Positions 52,182 through 61,315 of a stretch of DNA of 64,000 bases are shown piece by piece (within the stretch, counting starts at the first letter, position 1; the number at the start of each line of letters is the position of its first letter). The stretch covers positions 124,001-188,000 of the forward strand of contig JACJZD010000001.1 of the NCBI GenBank assembly GCA_020635795.1, written 5' to 3'. A program made the translations under genes and the position numbers. The notes under the pieces are model-generated. The model made no database searches. It had not been told where the DNA came from and saw only the letters and a program-made list of their open reading frames with translations. Source of the stretch: Flavobacteriales bacterium. Lineage in GTDB: Bacteria > Bacteroidota > Bacteroidia > Flavobacteriales_E > Vicingaceae.

Positions 52182-52925
52182 ATGAAGAAAAAAGCCGTTA
52201 TAGTACTGCTTTTATTAGTAGTCCTTGGAATGTTTTATTTATGTCTTTACACTAATGTATTAATAGATGTTTTGTATAAAGAAAAAATTTGGGTTCATAG
52301 AACAAATAGTGTTGAGAAGCTACATGCTGTAAAAGATAAATTTTATGGTGTAGAATTAGACATTGAATTTTTAGATTCACTAAATGTTTTTGACGTAAAT
52401 CATCCTCCTGCAAAGTCAATTGGATTAACATTAGATACTTATTTTTTTGAAGCTAGCATGAATAAGACACTTCATTATTGGCTGGATTTTAAGAATCTAA
52501 ATGAAATGAATGTTGAAAAATCTAGTGCTCTATTAGAACGTATTTGTGTAAAAAATCATATCAATCCATCGCATGTAATAGTAGAATCAAACAATGTTCG
52601 TTTACTTGAAGAATTCCAACATAAAGGATATCAGGTAAGTTATTATTTGAATTGGCCGGGTCTTTATACTTTAGATAGCATTGGTTTGAAAAATGAATTG
52701 GAATTGATTAAACATAATTTGAAAAATATTAATTTTCCTTGTAATTTATCAGTTGACTATCATGATTATGACATCTTAAAACATAATTTCCCCAATTATA
52801 ATTTACTTTTGTGGTTAGATGATAATTTTGATGAATCGATTAGAAATAGATTTCTGCTATTTCAAATGTTGAATAATAATAATGTCAAGGTTATTTTATT
52901 TAAATTTAAATCACACGAACGTTAA
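52182..52925 (+). CDS. Membrane-anchored glycerophosphodiesterase-like (GDPD/PLC-like TIM barrel) protein
   Basis: This 247-residue protein has one N-terminal membrane anchor (AVIVLLLLVVLGMFYLCLYT) and a domain with a GDPD-like active-site pattern. His39-Arg40 (WVHRTNS), Glu58-x-Asp60 (GVELDIEF) and Asp71...His74-Pro75 (FDVNHPP) match the HR, ExD and HxP elements of the GDPD family. The remaining strands (HYWLDFKNL, HVIVESNN, QVSYYLNW, PCNLSVDY, LLLWLDDN) suit a TIM barrel. Similarity to the FAM151 group within this superfamily is possible. It begins 6 bases after the EptA-like gene. A joint role in envelope phospholipid or lipid A metabolism is inference. Confidence 0.7.
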   Translation: MKKKAVIVLLLLVVLGMFYLCLYTNVLIDVLYKEKIWVHRTNSVEKLHAVKDKFYGVELDIEFLDSLNVFDVNHPPAKSIGLTLDTYFFEASMNKTLHYWLDFKNLNEMNVEKSSALLERICVKNHINPSHVIVESNNVRLLEEFQHKGYQVSYYLNWPGLYTLDSIGLKNELELIKHNLKNINFPCNLSVDYHDYDILKHNFPNYNLLLWLDDNFDESIRNRFLLFQMLNNNNVKVILFKFKSHER

Positions 52926-52952
52926 CCATATAAATACTAAAACTGATTAATT

Positions 52953-53264
52953 ATGATATTTGTTACAACCGAAACCATACATGGTAAAGAAATTAAAGAG
53001 ACATTAGGAACAGTACGAGGAAGTACTGTTAGAGCAAGAAATATTGGTCGAGATTTTTTTGCAGGACTAAAAAACATTGTTGGGGGTGAGATTTCAGAAT
53101 ACACTCAACTTTTGGCAGATTCTAGAGAGCAAGCAATAAAAAGAATGATAGATGATGCAAATAAACTTGGAGCTGATGCAGTAGTAAATGTTAGATTTAC
53201 AACTTCAAATGTTATGCAGGGAGCTGCAGAAATATTGGCCTATGGTACTGCAGTTAAATTTTAA
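52953..53264 (+). CDS. YbjQ/UPF0145 family protein
   Basis: This 103-residue protein is of the YbjQ family, a small fold that forms pentamers and was named a putative heavy-metal-binding domain. Its function is not established. Diagnostic segments are KEIKETLGTVRGSTVRARNIGRDFFAGLKNIVGGEI (about 11-46), the helix with YTQLLADSREQAIKRM, and GADAVVNVRFTTSNVMQGAAEILAYGTAV. It is followed by a bidirectional terminator and ends this gene group. Confidence 0.92.
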   Translation: MIFVTTETIHGKEIKETLGTVRGSTVRARNIGRDFFAGLKNIVGGEISEYTQLLADSREQAIKRMIDDANKLGADAVVNVRFTTSNVMQGAAEILAYGTAVKF

Positions 53265-53280
53265 AAGTTATAAGTAAATA

Positions 53281-53310
53281 AAAAAAGCTCCAATTTATTG
53301 GAGCTTTTTT
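53281..53310. terminator. Bidirectional rho-independent terminator
   Basis: A 14-bp perfect stem (53281-53294 with 53297-53310) around TT, with GCTCCAAT as its GC-containing core and A/T tracts at the ends. It is shared by ybjQ and the convergent surface-protein gene. Confidence 0.92.
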
Positions 53311-53313
53311 TAT

Positions 53314-56300
53314 TTATCTAGTCAAGTTAATGAATCCCGTATGTTCGGTATTTACATTTCTATAAAGTTCTTTGGCTTTAATCCTCCAAATATAGGTGTC
53401 TGTTTGAACAGGATTGCCATTGTATGTTCCATCCCACCCTTCATTTAAATCGTCGGTTTCAAACAATTTTTCTCCCCAACGGTTGAATACCATAAATAGG
53501 TAATTCTTAGTATCTATACCTTCGCCTATTGGTTTAAAAGTGTCATTTAAATTATCACCATTTGGGGTAAATCCACTCGGCATATAAAATAAATATAAAC
53601 CATCAATTTTAACAATTCTATAGGTGCTGTCTAAACAACCGTAACTATTTTCAACTGTTAACCAAACAATGTACTCACCTGCTGAATCAGAAGGAAATTC
53701 CGAGATTGGATTTATATCTGTTGACATTGATGGACTTCCTCCTTGAATTGTCCAATAGTTGTTTAAATTATTGTAGCTTTCATTCGTAAACTGAATAAAA
53801 GGATTAGTAAGGTCTGTTGGTTGAGGGTTCATGCTGAAGTCGGCTATAGGATACCCATAAGCACATGCAGCATCAATAATAGTCGTATCTCTAACACATC
53901 CTTTAGTAGATGTTACAGTTAAAGTAACATCATAACAACCAGCTGAGTTGTATAAGTGGTCAACTGTTAAAATATTTGACGAAGTGCCACCGTCACCAAA
54001 ATTCCATTGTACACTATTTATACTTGATGAATTTGGAGTGGTATTTAAAAATGATGCAGTAATAGGATAACAGCCTGTGTTATTAATCACTGTAAAACTT
54101 GGTTTTGGTAGTGGCGACCAATAAATTGTTACATTTCTAGTCGATGTCGGTGTAGTACAATTATCACCAACAACAACTGTGTAAATTGCTGGACTAGTTA
54201 AAGGTCTAACTATTATACTTTGACCAGTTCCAACAGGATTGTTGTTGCTGTCAAACCAATTATATACATAGCCTGTTCCTGAACCTCCAGAAGCAACAGG
54301 TATAGTTAGTCTTGTTGTGTCTTCTGGACAAATTGTATCTCGACTAAAAGTAATAGATCCTAATTGAATAGTATCTCTTAAAGTGATAACTACACTATCG
54401 ATTGCTGATGTACAGCCCATCGCATCTTGTGCATAAACGTGGTATGCAGTATTAATGGTTGGACTTACTGTATGTGGCCCGTTGCCTATTAAGCCGTTAT
54501 CCCAAACAAGGTTCAATGTTCCAGTACCTCCACTTGGTGTGGCTGATAATGAAACGGAACCATTAATACAAATTAAAGAATCTCTAGTAACGTTATTTAC
54601 AAAGACCTGAGTGGTTGGAGCAAGAGAAACAAGCGTATCAAAACTACAACCTAAAACATCTGTAATAACAACCAAGTAAGTTCCAGAAGAAATATTAAAC
54701 AAAGTATCTGATACTGGTCTAATATTACTTTGAATTAGAGTTGTTCCTGTACTATCAAAAAATTCAAATGTAAAAGGAGCATTTAAACCAATGCCACTAG
54801 CTATAATTTGACCATCATTAGAGGTGTTACAAATTGCAGGTACTGTCTGAATTGTAGCTGAAAGTTGAGAAGTAACAGTAACATTAATAGAATCTGTATC
54901 AAAACATCCACCAATTGGATCGGTTACCGTAACAAAATAAGTAGTAGTAGCTCCAGGTGTTAAAACTGGGTTTTGAATGTTAGGGTTAGACACACCAGCT
55001 GTAGGAGTCCAGCTATAATTAAATGCTGCTGGATTTGGAGTTGTAGGACAAGTAGAAAATCTTGTAATAGGTCTGTTTGTTCCCGTGGTGGGAGTATTCG
55101 TCGCAGGACAAGCAGGGTTTGAATCTGAAGTATATCGTATGGCAGATGTAAACGTTGTTGCACCCCATGGAGTAATAGAGTTATTTGTGTATGATGTAGC
55201 TAAGTTGTCAAAACATATTTCAACTACAATGTTTGACGTTCCATCCCATTCATAAGCAACATCAAAAGTATGCATGTTCCATCCTGTAACAATATTAACA
55301 ACTTTAGGATTAAATACTTGTGTTAAACCTGTTTGCCAAGTTGTTAAATTGGTAATATTGGTACACTTCATTTTAATAGTGTACGAGTTATATGTAGTTG
55401 TTCCATTAATTGTATTAACTTGCCAACCAATTTGAGTGATTTTACCACCAGTAAAACCCAAAGCATTTAACTCTGCAGCAGTATATAAAAATTGATGCTT
55501 AGCATTTCTATAATAGTTTCCATAAGGAGCAGGAAAAGAGGTGGATGAGTTAGCTCCAGTAGCTGTACCAACAGTTCTAGGTGTGGAAGCGCCCGAGCAT
55601 GCTACAGAAGCACTTGGACCACATGCAGCAGGTATTCCCCCGCCTAAGTTTAAGTTGATAATAACACTATCACTACACCCAATAGTTGTATCGCTATTTA
55701 CAATATTAATATTTGGGGCATAAGTTGGAGCAACATTTACTCTCATTGTATCAGATTTCATACAGCCACCACCATTATCTACATTAACAATAATAGTGTT
55801 TATACCAGGAGTTGTAAAAGTAGCAGTTGGATTAGCACTTGAAGGATTATTCATTGTCGAAGCAGGTGTCCAAGAATAATTAAATGAACCAGTTGGGTTG
55901 GTTGTTGTGGAGAAGTTAACGGTCTCTCCTAAGCAAACAGCTGTATCAGATTGTGTAGATGTAAGCGTATAGTTAGGTACAACAGTAATAGTCTGACTTC
56001 TATTTACACTACAGCCTCCTGCATCAGTTAATGTTACATTGTAAGTTGTAGTAGTTAATGGAGTTGCTACAGGGTTTTGAATATTTGTAGCAGATAAACC
56101 AGCGGCCGGGCTCCAATTAAAAGTATAGTTAGATAAGGTCGGACCACAGTTTCCTACACCAGTGTAGTAAGTGTTTCCATTAACCCATCCTGACATACCT
56201 CCTTGTGCAACAGAAAATTGAGTTCCACCCTGCCCATTAACTAAATTAAATGATGATTCACTTTGGAAAGAGCCTGTTCCATAAACTAATGTAATGGTAT

Positions 56301-58206
56301 TTCCGTTGGTAATAGGAAATGTTGCAGTGTTTGATGAGCCAGTAGCTACAGTATACGTTCCTACTAAATTTCCATTGTCATAAACGGAGATGCTTTGCCC
56401 ATTCCATCCATCACCAAAACTATCAAACATGTTTAAAGTATACATACAAGTTGATTGTAAGTCAAAATTTAAAGAACTTCCTAAACAAATTGTTGTGTCT
56501 CCTGGTCGTATAGATAATGTCGGAGGAGGATTCACATTAACTGTTACTGAGTCTTTTTTCACACAACCAAAAGGTGATGTTACAGTAGCTACATAAGTTG
56601 TTGTGCTGTTTGGAAAAGCACTAGGATTTGCAATAGCTGGGTTACTTAATAATGAAGTATTGTTCCAACTATATGTATATGTTCCAGCAGCTGGAACTAC
56701 ATTTACACCAATTGGAGTAGCTAAGTAATCACATAGAGTAGTATCTCCAAATGGGATTACAAAATAGTCAGGAACGACTGTAACGGTAACTGTATCAGTA
56801 TTTATACAAGCAGCAGAAAGAGTACTAGTTAACAAATATGTAGTTGTTATAGCAGGTTTTACTTGAGGATTCGCACAAGGGTTACAAGTAATGTTTACGC
56901 CTGGGTTAAGAGGATCTCCTGATAATACTGACCATGAGTACCCTGCTCCACCTAAAGCATTTAGTTGTGCCCATTGAGGACCACAAATAATTTGATCAGG
57001 ACCCGCATAAGGTTGATCGAATACAGTTATGTCATAGGTATAGTATTGGCTTGCTGAAATGGGACAAGCATCATCTCTTAAATTAATAGTTAAAACATTT
57101 ATTCCTGAGTCTAATGACGTTGGTGTCCAACAAAATTCTAGGCTTGGATTTTGAGTTCCATTACCAGTTATTGTTAAAGTAGCTCCAGGTATCGCTGTAG
57201 CAGCATTTGATGAAATAGTAATATTATCACCATCAGGATCAGAAACATTAACAGTAAAGCAAATATTATCGTTTGGACACATTGAAAACGAATTGCTATC
57301 ATTTTGAATCACAGTTGGTCCTGCTATAACATTCGATATACCACCTACATTACCACAATTTGGAGCACTCCCAGCAAAAGGAGCAGTATTACTACATGTA
57401 TTTGAAATCACAACTTGCATTTCTCTGATGTAAGTTCCAATTAAAACATTGTTTCTATATTCTGTTACAATTACCGATACAACACAAATTTGAGCTACTG
57501 TTGGGGTTAAACACATTTCTCCTGTTGTTGGGTTTAAATTCATTCCAGAAGCAGTAATAATAGGGTTGTTTGTAGAATATCCAGCAGTATATGCTATTGG
57601 AGCTGCAGGTCCATCAAGTGGAGTGGTAAATTGATAATAAAGAGAGTCGCCATCTATGTCCGCAGCCCCATGATTGTAAATTGTTAGCTGGTTAGTACAT
57701 AGGTATGGTGTTGGTAAAGCTAAAAACTGAGGAGAGTTATTTCCAGGAGCTAAAACATTGTTTAAAGTAGTTTGGATATATAAATCCTGAGATCCAGGTG
57801 TTGCTAAATTAGTAATGGCGTCATTTCTACAACATAAACTCCATGACATCACCCAATTGTTACATGGAGGTAGAGTTACTACCCCTGTGAATATGTATTG
57901 TTCGGTTCCAGGAAGCGTACCGCCATTACAGGTTGTAGTTGCAGTTGCACATACTTGAGACACATTGGTAGTACTAACCCAGTCTAATGAAGCAGAAAAA
58001 TTACCACATGATGAAGATAAATCAATATCTTGAGGTGTAGTTCCAATAGTAGATCCTGAGCAATCACGATACAATGTTAACGTAACTTGGTAATCGTTTC
58101 CACTAATCCAAGTATAAGTAATATCAGCTCCCATTACGTGAGTAGCAGACGATTTAGATGCAAACGCAAATAAAATAATAACGATTAAAAGTAATTTCTT
58201 CATCAA
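53314..58206 (-). CDS. Giant surface protein with PKD domains and gliding-motility-associated C-terminal domain
   Basis: This 1630-residue exported protein has a signal peptide (KLLLIVIILFAFASKSSA). The N-terminal region, typical of this adhesin class, begins ADITYTWISGNDYQVTLTLYRDCSG. Many Ig/PKD-like repeats carry the pattern Y.W.P...L....NP...P..TT.Y.V.V.D..GC. A segment near residue 597 carries the FDSFGDGWNGQSISVYDNG motif, and one region near 880-1060 resembles a jellyroll. A PKD domain near 1365 follows, then the gliding-associated C-terminal domain (YMPSGFTPNGDNLNDTF, FNRWGEKLFETDD, WDGTYNGNPVQ). T9SS export and surface anchoring follow from the C-terminal family. Adhesion is inference. 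Its codons are mostly T-ending, unlike the later part of the 1639-residue protein. Confidence 0.88.
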   Translation of the reverse strand: MMKKLLLIVIILFAFASKSSATHVMGADITYTWISGNDYQVTLTLYRDCSGSTIGTTPQDIDLSSSCGNFSASLDWVSTTNVSQVCATATTTCNGGTLPGTEQYIFTGVVTLPPCNNWVMSWSLCCRNDAITNLATPGSQDLYIQTTLNNVLAPGNNSPQFLALPTPYLCTNQLTIYNHGAADIDGDSLYYQFTTPLDGPAAPIAYTAGYSTNNPIITASGMNLNPTTGEMCLTPTVAQICVVSVIVTEYRNNVLIGTYIREMQVVISNTCSNTAPFAGSAPNCGNVGGISNVIAGPTVIQNDSNSFSMCPNDNICFTVNVSDPDGDNITISSNAATAIPGATLTITGNGTQNPSLEFCWTPTSLDSGINVLTINLRDDACPISASQYYTYDITVFDQPYAGPDQIICGPQWAQLNALGGAGYSWSVLSGDPLNPGVNITCNPCANPQVKPAITTTYLLTSTLSAACINTDTVTVTVVPDYFVIPFGDTTLCDYLATPIGVNVVPAAGTYTYSWNNTSLLSNPAIANPSAFPNSTTTYVATVTSPFGCVKKDSVTVNVNPPPTLSIRPGDTTICLGSSLNFDLQSTCMYTLNMFDSFGDGWNGQSISVYDNGNLVGTYTVATGSSNTATFPITNGNTITLVYGTGSFQSESSFNLVNGQGGTQFSVAQGGMSGWVNGNTYYTGVGNCGPTLSNYTFNWSPAAGLSATNIQNPVATPLTTTTYNVTLTDAGGCSVNRSQTITVVPNYTLTSTQSDTAVCLGETVNFSTTTNPTGSFNYSWTPASTMNNPSSANPTATFTTPGINTIIVNVDNGGGCMKSDTMRVNVAPTYAPNINIVNSDTTIGCSDSVIINLNLGGGIPAACGPSASVACSGASTPRTVGTATGANSSTSFPAPYGNYYRNAKHQFLYTAAELNALGFTGGKITQIGWQVNTINGTTTYNSYTIKMKCTNITNLTTWQTGLTQVFNPKVVNIVTGWNMHTFDVAYEWDGTSNIVVEICFDNLATSYTNNSITPWGATTFTSAIRYTSDSNPACPATNTPTTGTNRPITRFSTCPTTPNPAAFNYSWTPTAGVSNPNIQNPVLTPGATTTYFVTVTDPIGGCFDTDSINVTVTSQLSATIQTVPAICNTSNDGQIIASGIGLNAPFTFEFFDSTGTTLIQSNIRPVSDTLFNISSGTYLVVITDVLGCSFDTLVSLAPTTQVFVNNVTRDSLICINGSVSLSATPSGGTGTLNLVWDNGLIGNGPHTVSPTINTAYHVYAQDAMGCTSAIDSVVITLRDTIQLGSITFSRDTICPEDTTRLTIPVASGGSGTGYVYNWFDSNNNPVGTGQSIIVRPLTSPAIYTVVVGDNCTTPTSTRNVTIYWSPLPKPSFTVINNTGCYPITASFLNTTPNSSSINSVQWNFGDGGTSSNILTVDHLYNSAGCYDVTLTVTSTKGCVRDTTIIDAACAYGYPIADFSMNPQPTDLTNPFIQFTNESYNNLNNYWTIQGGSPSMSTDINPISEFPSDSAGEYIVWLTVENSYGCLDSTYRIVKIDGLYLFYMPSGFTPNGDNLNDTFKPIGEGIDTKNYLFMVFNRWGEKLFETDDLNEGWDGTYNGNPVQTDTYIWRIKAKELYRNVNTEHTGFINLTR

Positions 58207-58228
58207 AATTCAGACTTGTTAATATTTA

Positions 58229-58236
58229 CAAATTTA
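58229..58236 (-). promoter_or_regulatory. Putative promoter -7 box of the 1630-residue surface protein
   Basis: The minus strand reads TAAATTTG, an exact TAnnTTTG match, 22 bases before the ATG. Confidence 0.4.
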
Positions 58237-58329
58237 ACAATAATACATACAACTGTTAAAGACGAACTCGAATAAAAATGGTTGCTTTACAAGGAGTGGT
58301 AGTAGATAAAAAAATTAAAAGCTAATATT

Positions 58330-58377
58330 AGGTGAAATAACAAAATAATATTTTGTATTTATAATAATCATTCACCT
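58330..58377 (-). terminator. Nested hairpin downstream of paaD, possible terminator
   Basis: AGGTGAA at 58330-58336 pairs with TTCACCT at 58371-58377, enclosing a second palindrome CAAAAT-AAT-ATTTTG at 58341-58355. It is 76 bases past the paaD stop. There is no strong T tract, so the terminator role is uncertain. Confidence 0.35.
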
Positions 58378-58452
58378 TGTTGATTATTAATAACTTAAAA
58401 AAAGAATAAAGAAATTTTAAGTTAAATTATTCAGACTATTGAATTTCTAAAA

Positions 58453-58956
58453 TTAAATGCATTTAAAGTAATCAAAAGGCTCTAAACAATCGTTGCAGCT
58501 GTATAGTGCTTTGCAAGCAGTAGAACCAAATTGACTTTTTAAGGTAGTATTTGTAGATTTACATTGTGGACATCTTACTTTTTTTGGTCCCGATTCAAAA
58601 AGTATTCCTTTGTCTTGTGAGCCATCAATAGGAGGTGCAATGCCATAAGCTTCCAGTTTTTCTTTTGCTTTTTCCGACATCCAATCAGTGGTCCAAGCTG
58701 GTGAGTAAACCATTTTTATTTCAACATGGTCTATTCCTTTTGTTTTTAAAGTTGAAATAATTTCATCTTCGAACAACTTCATGGCTGGGCATCCTGTATA
58801 AGTAGGTGTTATTGTGATAACAACTTTGTCAGTTAGGATTTCGACTTCCCTTAAAACACCAAGTTCTTCTATGGTAATTACGGGTATTTCAGGGTCAGGA
58901 ATTTCTGATAGAAATTCCCAAACCTGTTCTTTTGTATATTTTTCTTGATAATTCAT
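58453..58956 (-). CDS. paaD: Phenylacetyl-CoA epoxidase accessory subunit PaaD (PaaJ)
   Basis: PaaD is a MIP18/DUF59-type protein thought to help assemble or maintain the iron centre of the epoxidase complex. The 167-residue protein has the DUF59 segments LSEIPDPEIPVITIEELGVL and ITPTYTGCPAM. The C-terminal Cys-rich tail has four metal-ligand-like cysteines in VRCPQCKS and LYSCNDCLEPFDYFKC. Length and order after paaC are standard. Confidence 0.95.
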   Translation of the reverse strand: MNYQEKYTKEQVWEFLSEIPDPEIPVITIEELGVLREVEILTDKVVITITPTYTGCPAMKLFEDEIISTLKTKGIDHVEIKMVYSPAWTTDWMSEKAKEKLEAYGIAPPIDGSQDKGILFESGPKKVRCPQCKSTNTTLKSQFGSTACKALYSCNDCLEPFDYFKCI

Positions 58957-58965
58957 GGTAAATTA

Positions 58966-59724
58966 TTACCATTTGGCATCTGGATAAGCTCTTGGTAAAA
59001 ATTGCATTTCGGCTATCAGGTGTCCTAGGTATTCTGAGTGCAGACCTTTTAAGCTACCTGTTTGCATATAACCATCTTGAGGTCGAATTAACTTTGCTCT
59101 TTCTAAAACTTCAGAAATTGTTGTATTCCATTTCGCTTTTATTTCGTTTTGGTTTACAGCTATGCCCTCGGCAATAAGTATTTCATCCACTTTATTCATT
59201 TCAAAAAGATTACCTGTATATTCCCAAATATCGTTGAAGGAGTTTTGTACTTTTTCTTTACTTTCATCAGTACCATCACCTAGTCTAACAATCCATTCGG
59301 CACTATGACGCAAATGATAGGTAACTTCTTTTAATGATTTTGCTGCATGAGCTGCAATCATCAAATCTTTACTGGTTGATAATGCTTTATATAAGTGATA
59401 AAAGTATGCCGATTGTAAAAAGTTTCTAACTACTGTATCTCCAAAATGCCCATTTGGACGTTCTGATAACAATGAGTTAAAAAACTCTCTTTCATTTCTT
59501 TTATAAGCTAAATCATCTTCCGTTCTACCTTTTCCTTCAAGCTCACCAGCATAAGTTAACATGGTTCTTGCTTGTCCAATATGATCTAAAGCTATGTTGG
59601 TCATGGCAATGTCTTCTTCTAAAATAGGTCCTTTACTGCACCATTCACTCATACGTTGACCAAGAATTAGGCTTGTATCACCAATTCTTAAACAATAATT
59701 TATCAATGCTTCTTTTGTAGTCAT
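58966..59724 (-). CDS. paaC: Phenylacetyl-CoA epoxidase structural subunit PaaC
   Basis: PaaC is the non-catalytic ferritin-like partner of PaaA in the ring-1,2-epoxidase. From the ATG at 59724 the protein is 252 residues and starts MTTKEALINYCLRIGDTSLIL, as in homologues. An in-frame ATG at 59772 would add 16 residues read from the GC-rich palindromic repeat and is not credible. Segments DIAMTNIALDHIGQARTML and EVTYHLRHSAEWIVRLGDGTDES are typical. A 156-base repeat element separates it from paaB, so translation is not directly coupled. Confidence 0.96.
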   Translation of the reverse strand: MTTKEALINYCLRIGDTSLILGQRMSEWCSKGPILEEDIAMTNIALDHIGQARTMLTYAGELEGKGRTEDDLAYKRNEREFFNSLLSERPNGHFGDTVVRNFLQSAYFYHLYKALSTSKDLMIAAHAAKSLKEVTYHLRHSAEWIVRLGDGTDESKEKVQNSFNDIWEYTGNLFEMNKVDEILIAEGIAVNQNEIKAKWNTTISEVLERAKLIRPQDGYMQTGSLKGLHSEYLGHLIAEMQFLPRAYPDAKW

Positions 59725-59732
59725 TTTTTTTT

Positions 59733-59888
59733 GCCCCTCCCAACCTCCCCGAAGGGGAGGAGTTACCACCACACTTGCCTAATAATACAAGTCTAGTCGG
59801 ATGTTTTTTTAGTTTATATCAATTTATTAAAATTTTTTATTCGCACCTCTACATAAGCCTCCCCTTAGGGGAGGTATGGAGGGGCTTA
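59733..59888. repeat. Paired GC-rich palindromic element (MITE-like) between paaB and paaC
   Basis: The left arm at 59733-59765 (GCCCCTCCCAACCTCCCC, GAA, GGGGAGG) and the right arm at 59854-59888 (CCTCCCC, TTA, GGGGAGG, TATGGAGGGGC) are inverted copies around about 90 AT-rich bases. The paaB stop codon (59886-59888) lies in the outer end of the right arm. The design is the same as in the murD element. Confidence 0.8.
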
Positions 59889-60182
59889 TATGTGTTTAGC
59901 TCCTTCAGGCATTACATAATGTGTAGGATGTCTGTATGCTTTATCATCCGATGGATCGAAAAACGAATCACTATCTTCTGGCATAGAAGAAACAATGGCA
60001 TTTAAAGGTACAACCCAAATACACGTTCCTTCATTTCTTCTTGTGTACATGTCTCTAGCATTTTGCAAAGCCATTTCTTTATCTGTAGCGTGCACACTTC
60101 CTGCATGTTTATGAGGTAATCCTGGTTTACTTTGTATAAAAACTTCCCAAACTCCTCCTTGACTATCTTTAATATTGTTCAT
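59886..60182 (-). CDS. paaB: Phenylacetyl-CoA epoxidase subunit PaaB
   Basis: PaaB is the small subunit that bridges PaaAC dimers in the 1,2-phenylacetyl-CoA epoxidase. The 98-residue protein has WEVFIQSKPGLPHKHAGSVHATDKEMALQNARDMYTRR (about 12-50) and the ending FFDPSDDKAYRHPTHYVMPEG. It is encoded 24 bases after paaA. Its stop codon coincides with the end of the palindromic element; the length still looks normal, so no obvious truncation occurred. Confidence 0.95.
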   Translation of the reverse strand: MNNIKDSQGGVWEVFIQSKPGLPHKHAGSVHATDKEMALQNARDMYTRRNEGTCIWVVPLNAIVSSMPEDSDSFFDPSDDKAYRHPTHYVMPEGAKHI

Positions 60183-60206
60183 TTTATTATGGTATTAATT
60201 CAGTAA

Positions 60207-61148
60207 TTAAGCAACTAATTGATTTTCTTTTTGTTTTGCAGCATAAGCCAATGCTGCTTTTCTAACCCATTCACCTTCTTTATGGGCATTTATATGGTGT
60301 TTTAGACGTTGTCTGTTACATGGTCCGTTACCCTTTACCACACTCCAAAACTCTTCCCAGTTAATTTTACCAAAATCATAACAACTTTTTGCTTCGTTCC
60401 ATTTTAGTTCTGGGTCAGGAATAGTCAATCCAATAACTTCGGCTTGACCAACAGTTTTATCAATAAATTTTTGACGCAACTCATCGTTAGTTTCACGTTT
60501 AATTCTCCATTTAACAGCGTTTCCAGTATTTGGAGAATCAGAATCGTGAGGTCCAAACATCATAATAGATGGCCACCAAAAACGGTTTAAAGCATCTTGA
60601 GCCATAGCTTTTTGCTCAGGAGTTCCTTTAGCCATCTGAGCCATTATCTCGTACCCTTGACGTTGATGAAAACTTTCTTCTTTACAAATTCTTACCATTG
60701 CTCTTGAATATGGTCCGTAAGAGGTTCGCTGTAATGACACTTGATTAACAATAGCAGCACCATCAACTAACCAGCCCACAGCACCCATATCTGCCCAAGT
60801 TAACGTAGGGTAGTTAAATATGCTTGAATATTTTGCTTTTTCGGTTTGTAGTTCTTCAATATATTCATCTCTACTTTTTCCTAAAGTTTCGGCAGCCGAA
60901 TACAAATATTGACCATGACCAGCTTCGTCCTGTATTTTAGCTAACAACACCACCTTTGCACGTAGACTAGGAGCTCTACTAATCCAGTTTCCTTCTGGTT
61001 GCATTCCTATTACCTCAGAGTGAGCATGTTGAGAAATTTGTCGTTGTAAATGTTTTCTATAGTCTTCAGGCATCCAATCTTTAGGTTCAATTTTAATATC
61101 CGCATCAATTTTTGCCTGAAACTCTTCTAATTTTTTAATATCGTCCAT
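60207..61148 (-). CDS. paaA: Phenylacetyl-CoA epoxidase catalytic subunit PaaA
   Basis: PaaA is the di-iron catalytic subunit that epoxidises the ring of phenylacetyl-CoA. The 313-residue ferritin-like protein has carboxylate/His iron ligands in HAHSEVIGMQPEGNW, KIQDEAGHGQYLYSAAE and CKEESFHQRQGYEIM. It is the first gene of the minus-strand paaABCD group, divergent from paaE, which supplies electrons. Aromatic compound catabolism is thus indicated, though the later genes (paaG, paaZ, paaJ thiolase) are not in this window. Confidence 0.97.
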   Translation of the reverse strand: MDDIKKLEEFQAKIDADIKIEPKDWMPEDYRKHLQRQISQHAHSEVIGMQPEGNWISRAPSLRAKVVLLAKIQDEAGHGQYLYSAAETLGKSRDEYIEELQTEKAKYSSIFNYPTLTWADMGAVGWLVDGAAIVNQVSLQRTSYGPYSRAMVRICKEESFHQRQGYEIMAQMAKGTPEQKAMAQDALNRFWWPSIMMFGPHDSDSPNTGNAVKWRIKRETNDELRQKFIDKTVGQAEVIGLTIPDPELKWNEAKSCYDFGKINWEEFWSVVKGNGPCNRQRLKHHINAHKEGEWVRKAALAYAAKQKENQLVA

Positions 61149-61290
61149 ATTTTTATGTTAAAAAACATACAAGTTTACTCATAAATTTGCTAAAAGTGTT
61201 ATGATAAAAATCACTTGTTAATAATATAACCATTTCTTTTTTGTTTCAACAGTAATTTAAATCAAACAAAAGTTTTTTAAATAATAAGTT

Positions 61291-61298
61291 TAATTTTG
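61291..61298 (+). promoter_or_regulatory. Putative paaE promoter -7 box
   Basis: TAATTTTG is an exact TAnnTTTG match, 17 bases before the paaE ATG. A weaker minus-strand candidate for paaA is TAAACTTG at 61170-61177. Confidence 0.45.
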
Positions 61299-61315
61299 CC
61301 CAAAATGATAAAAAG

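Noticed and set aside
59725..59772. Upstream start for paaC adding 16 residues
   Set aside because: The extra codons are read from the palindromic repeat, and homologues start at MTTKEALINY.
59775..60005. A 76-codon plus-strand frame across the paaB-paaC element
   Set aside because: It is antisense to paaB and built partly from the repeat element, with no recognisable protein features.
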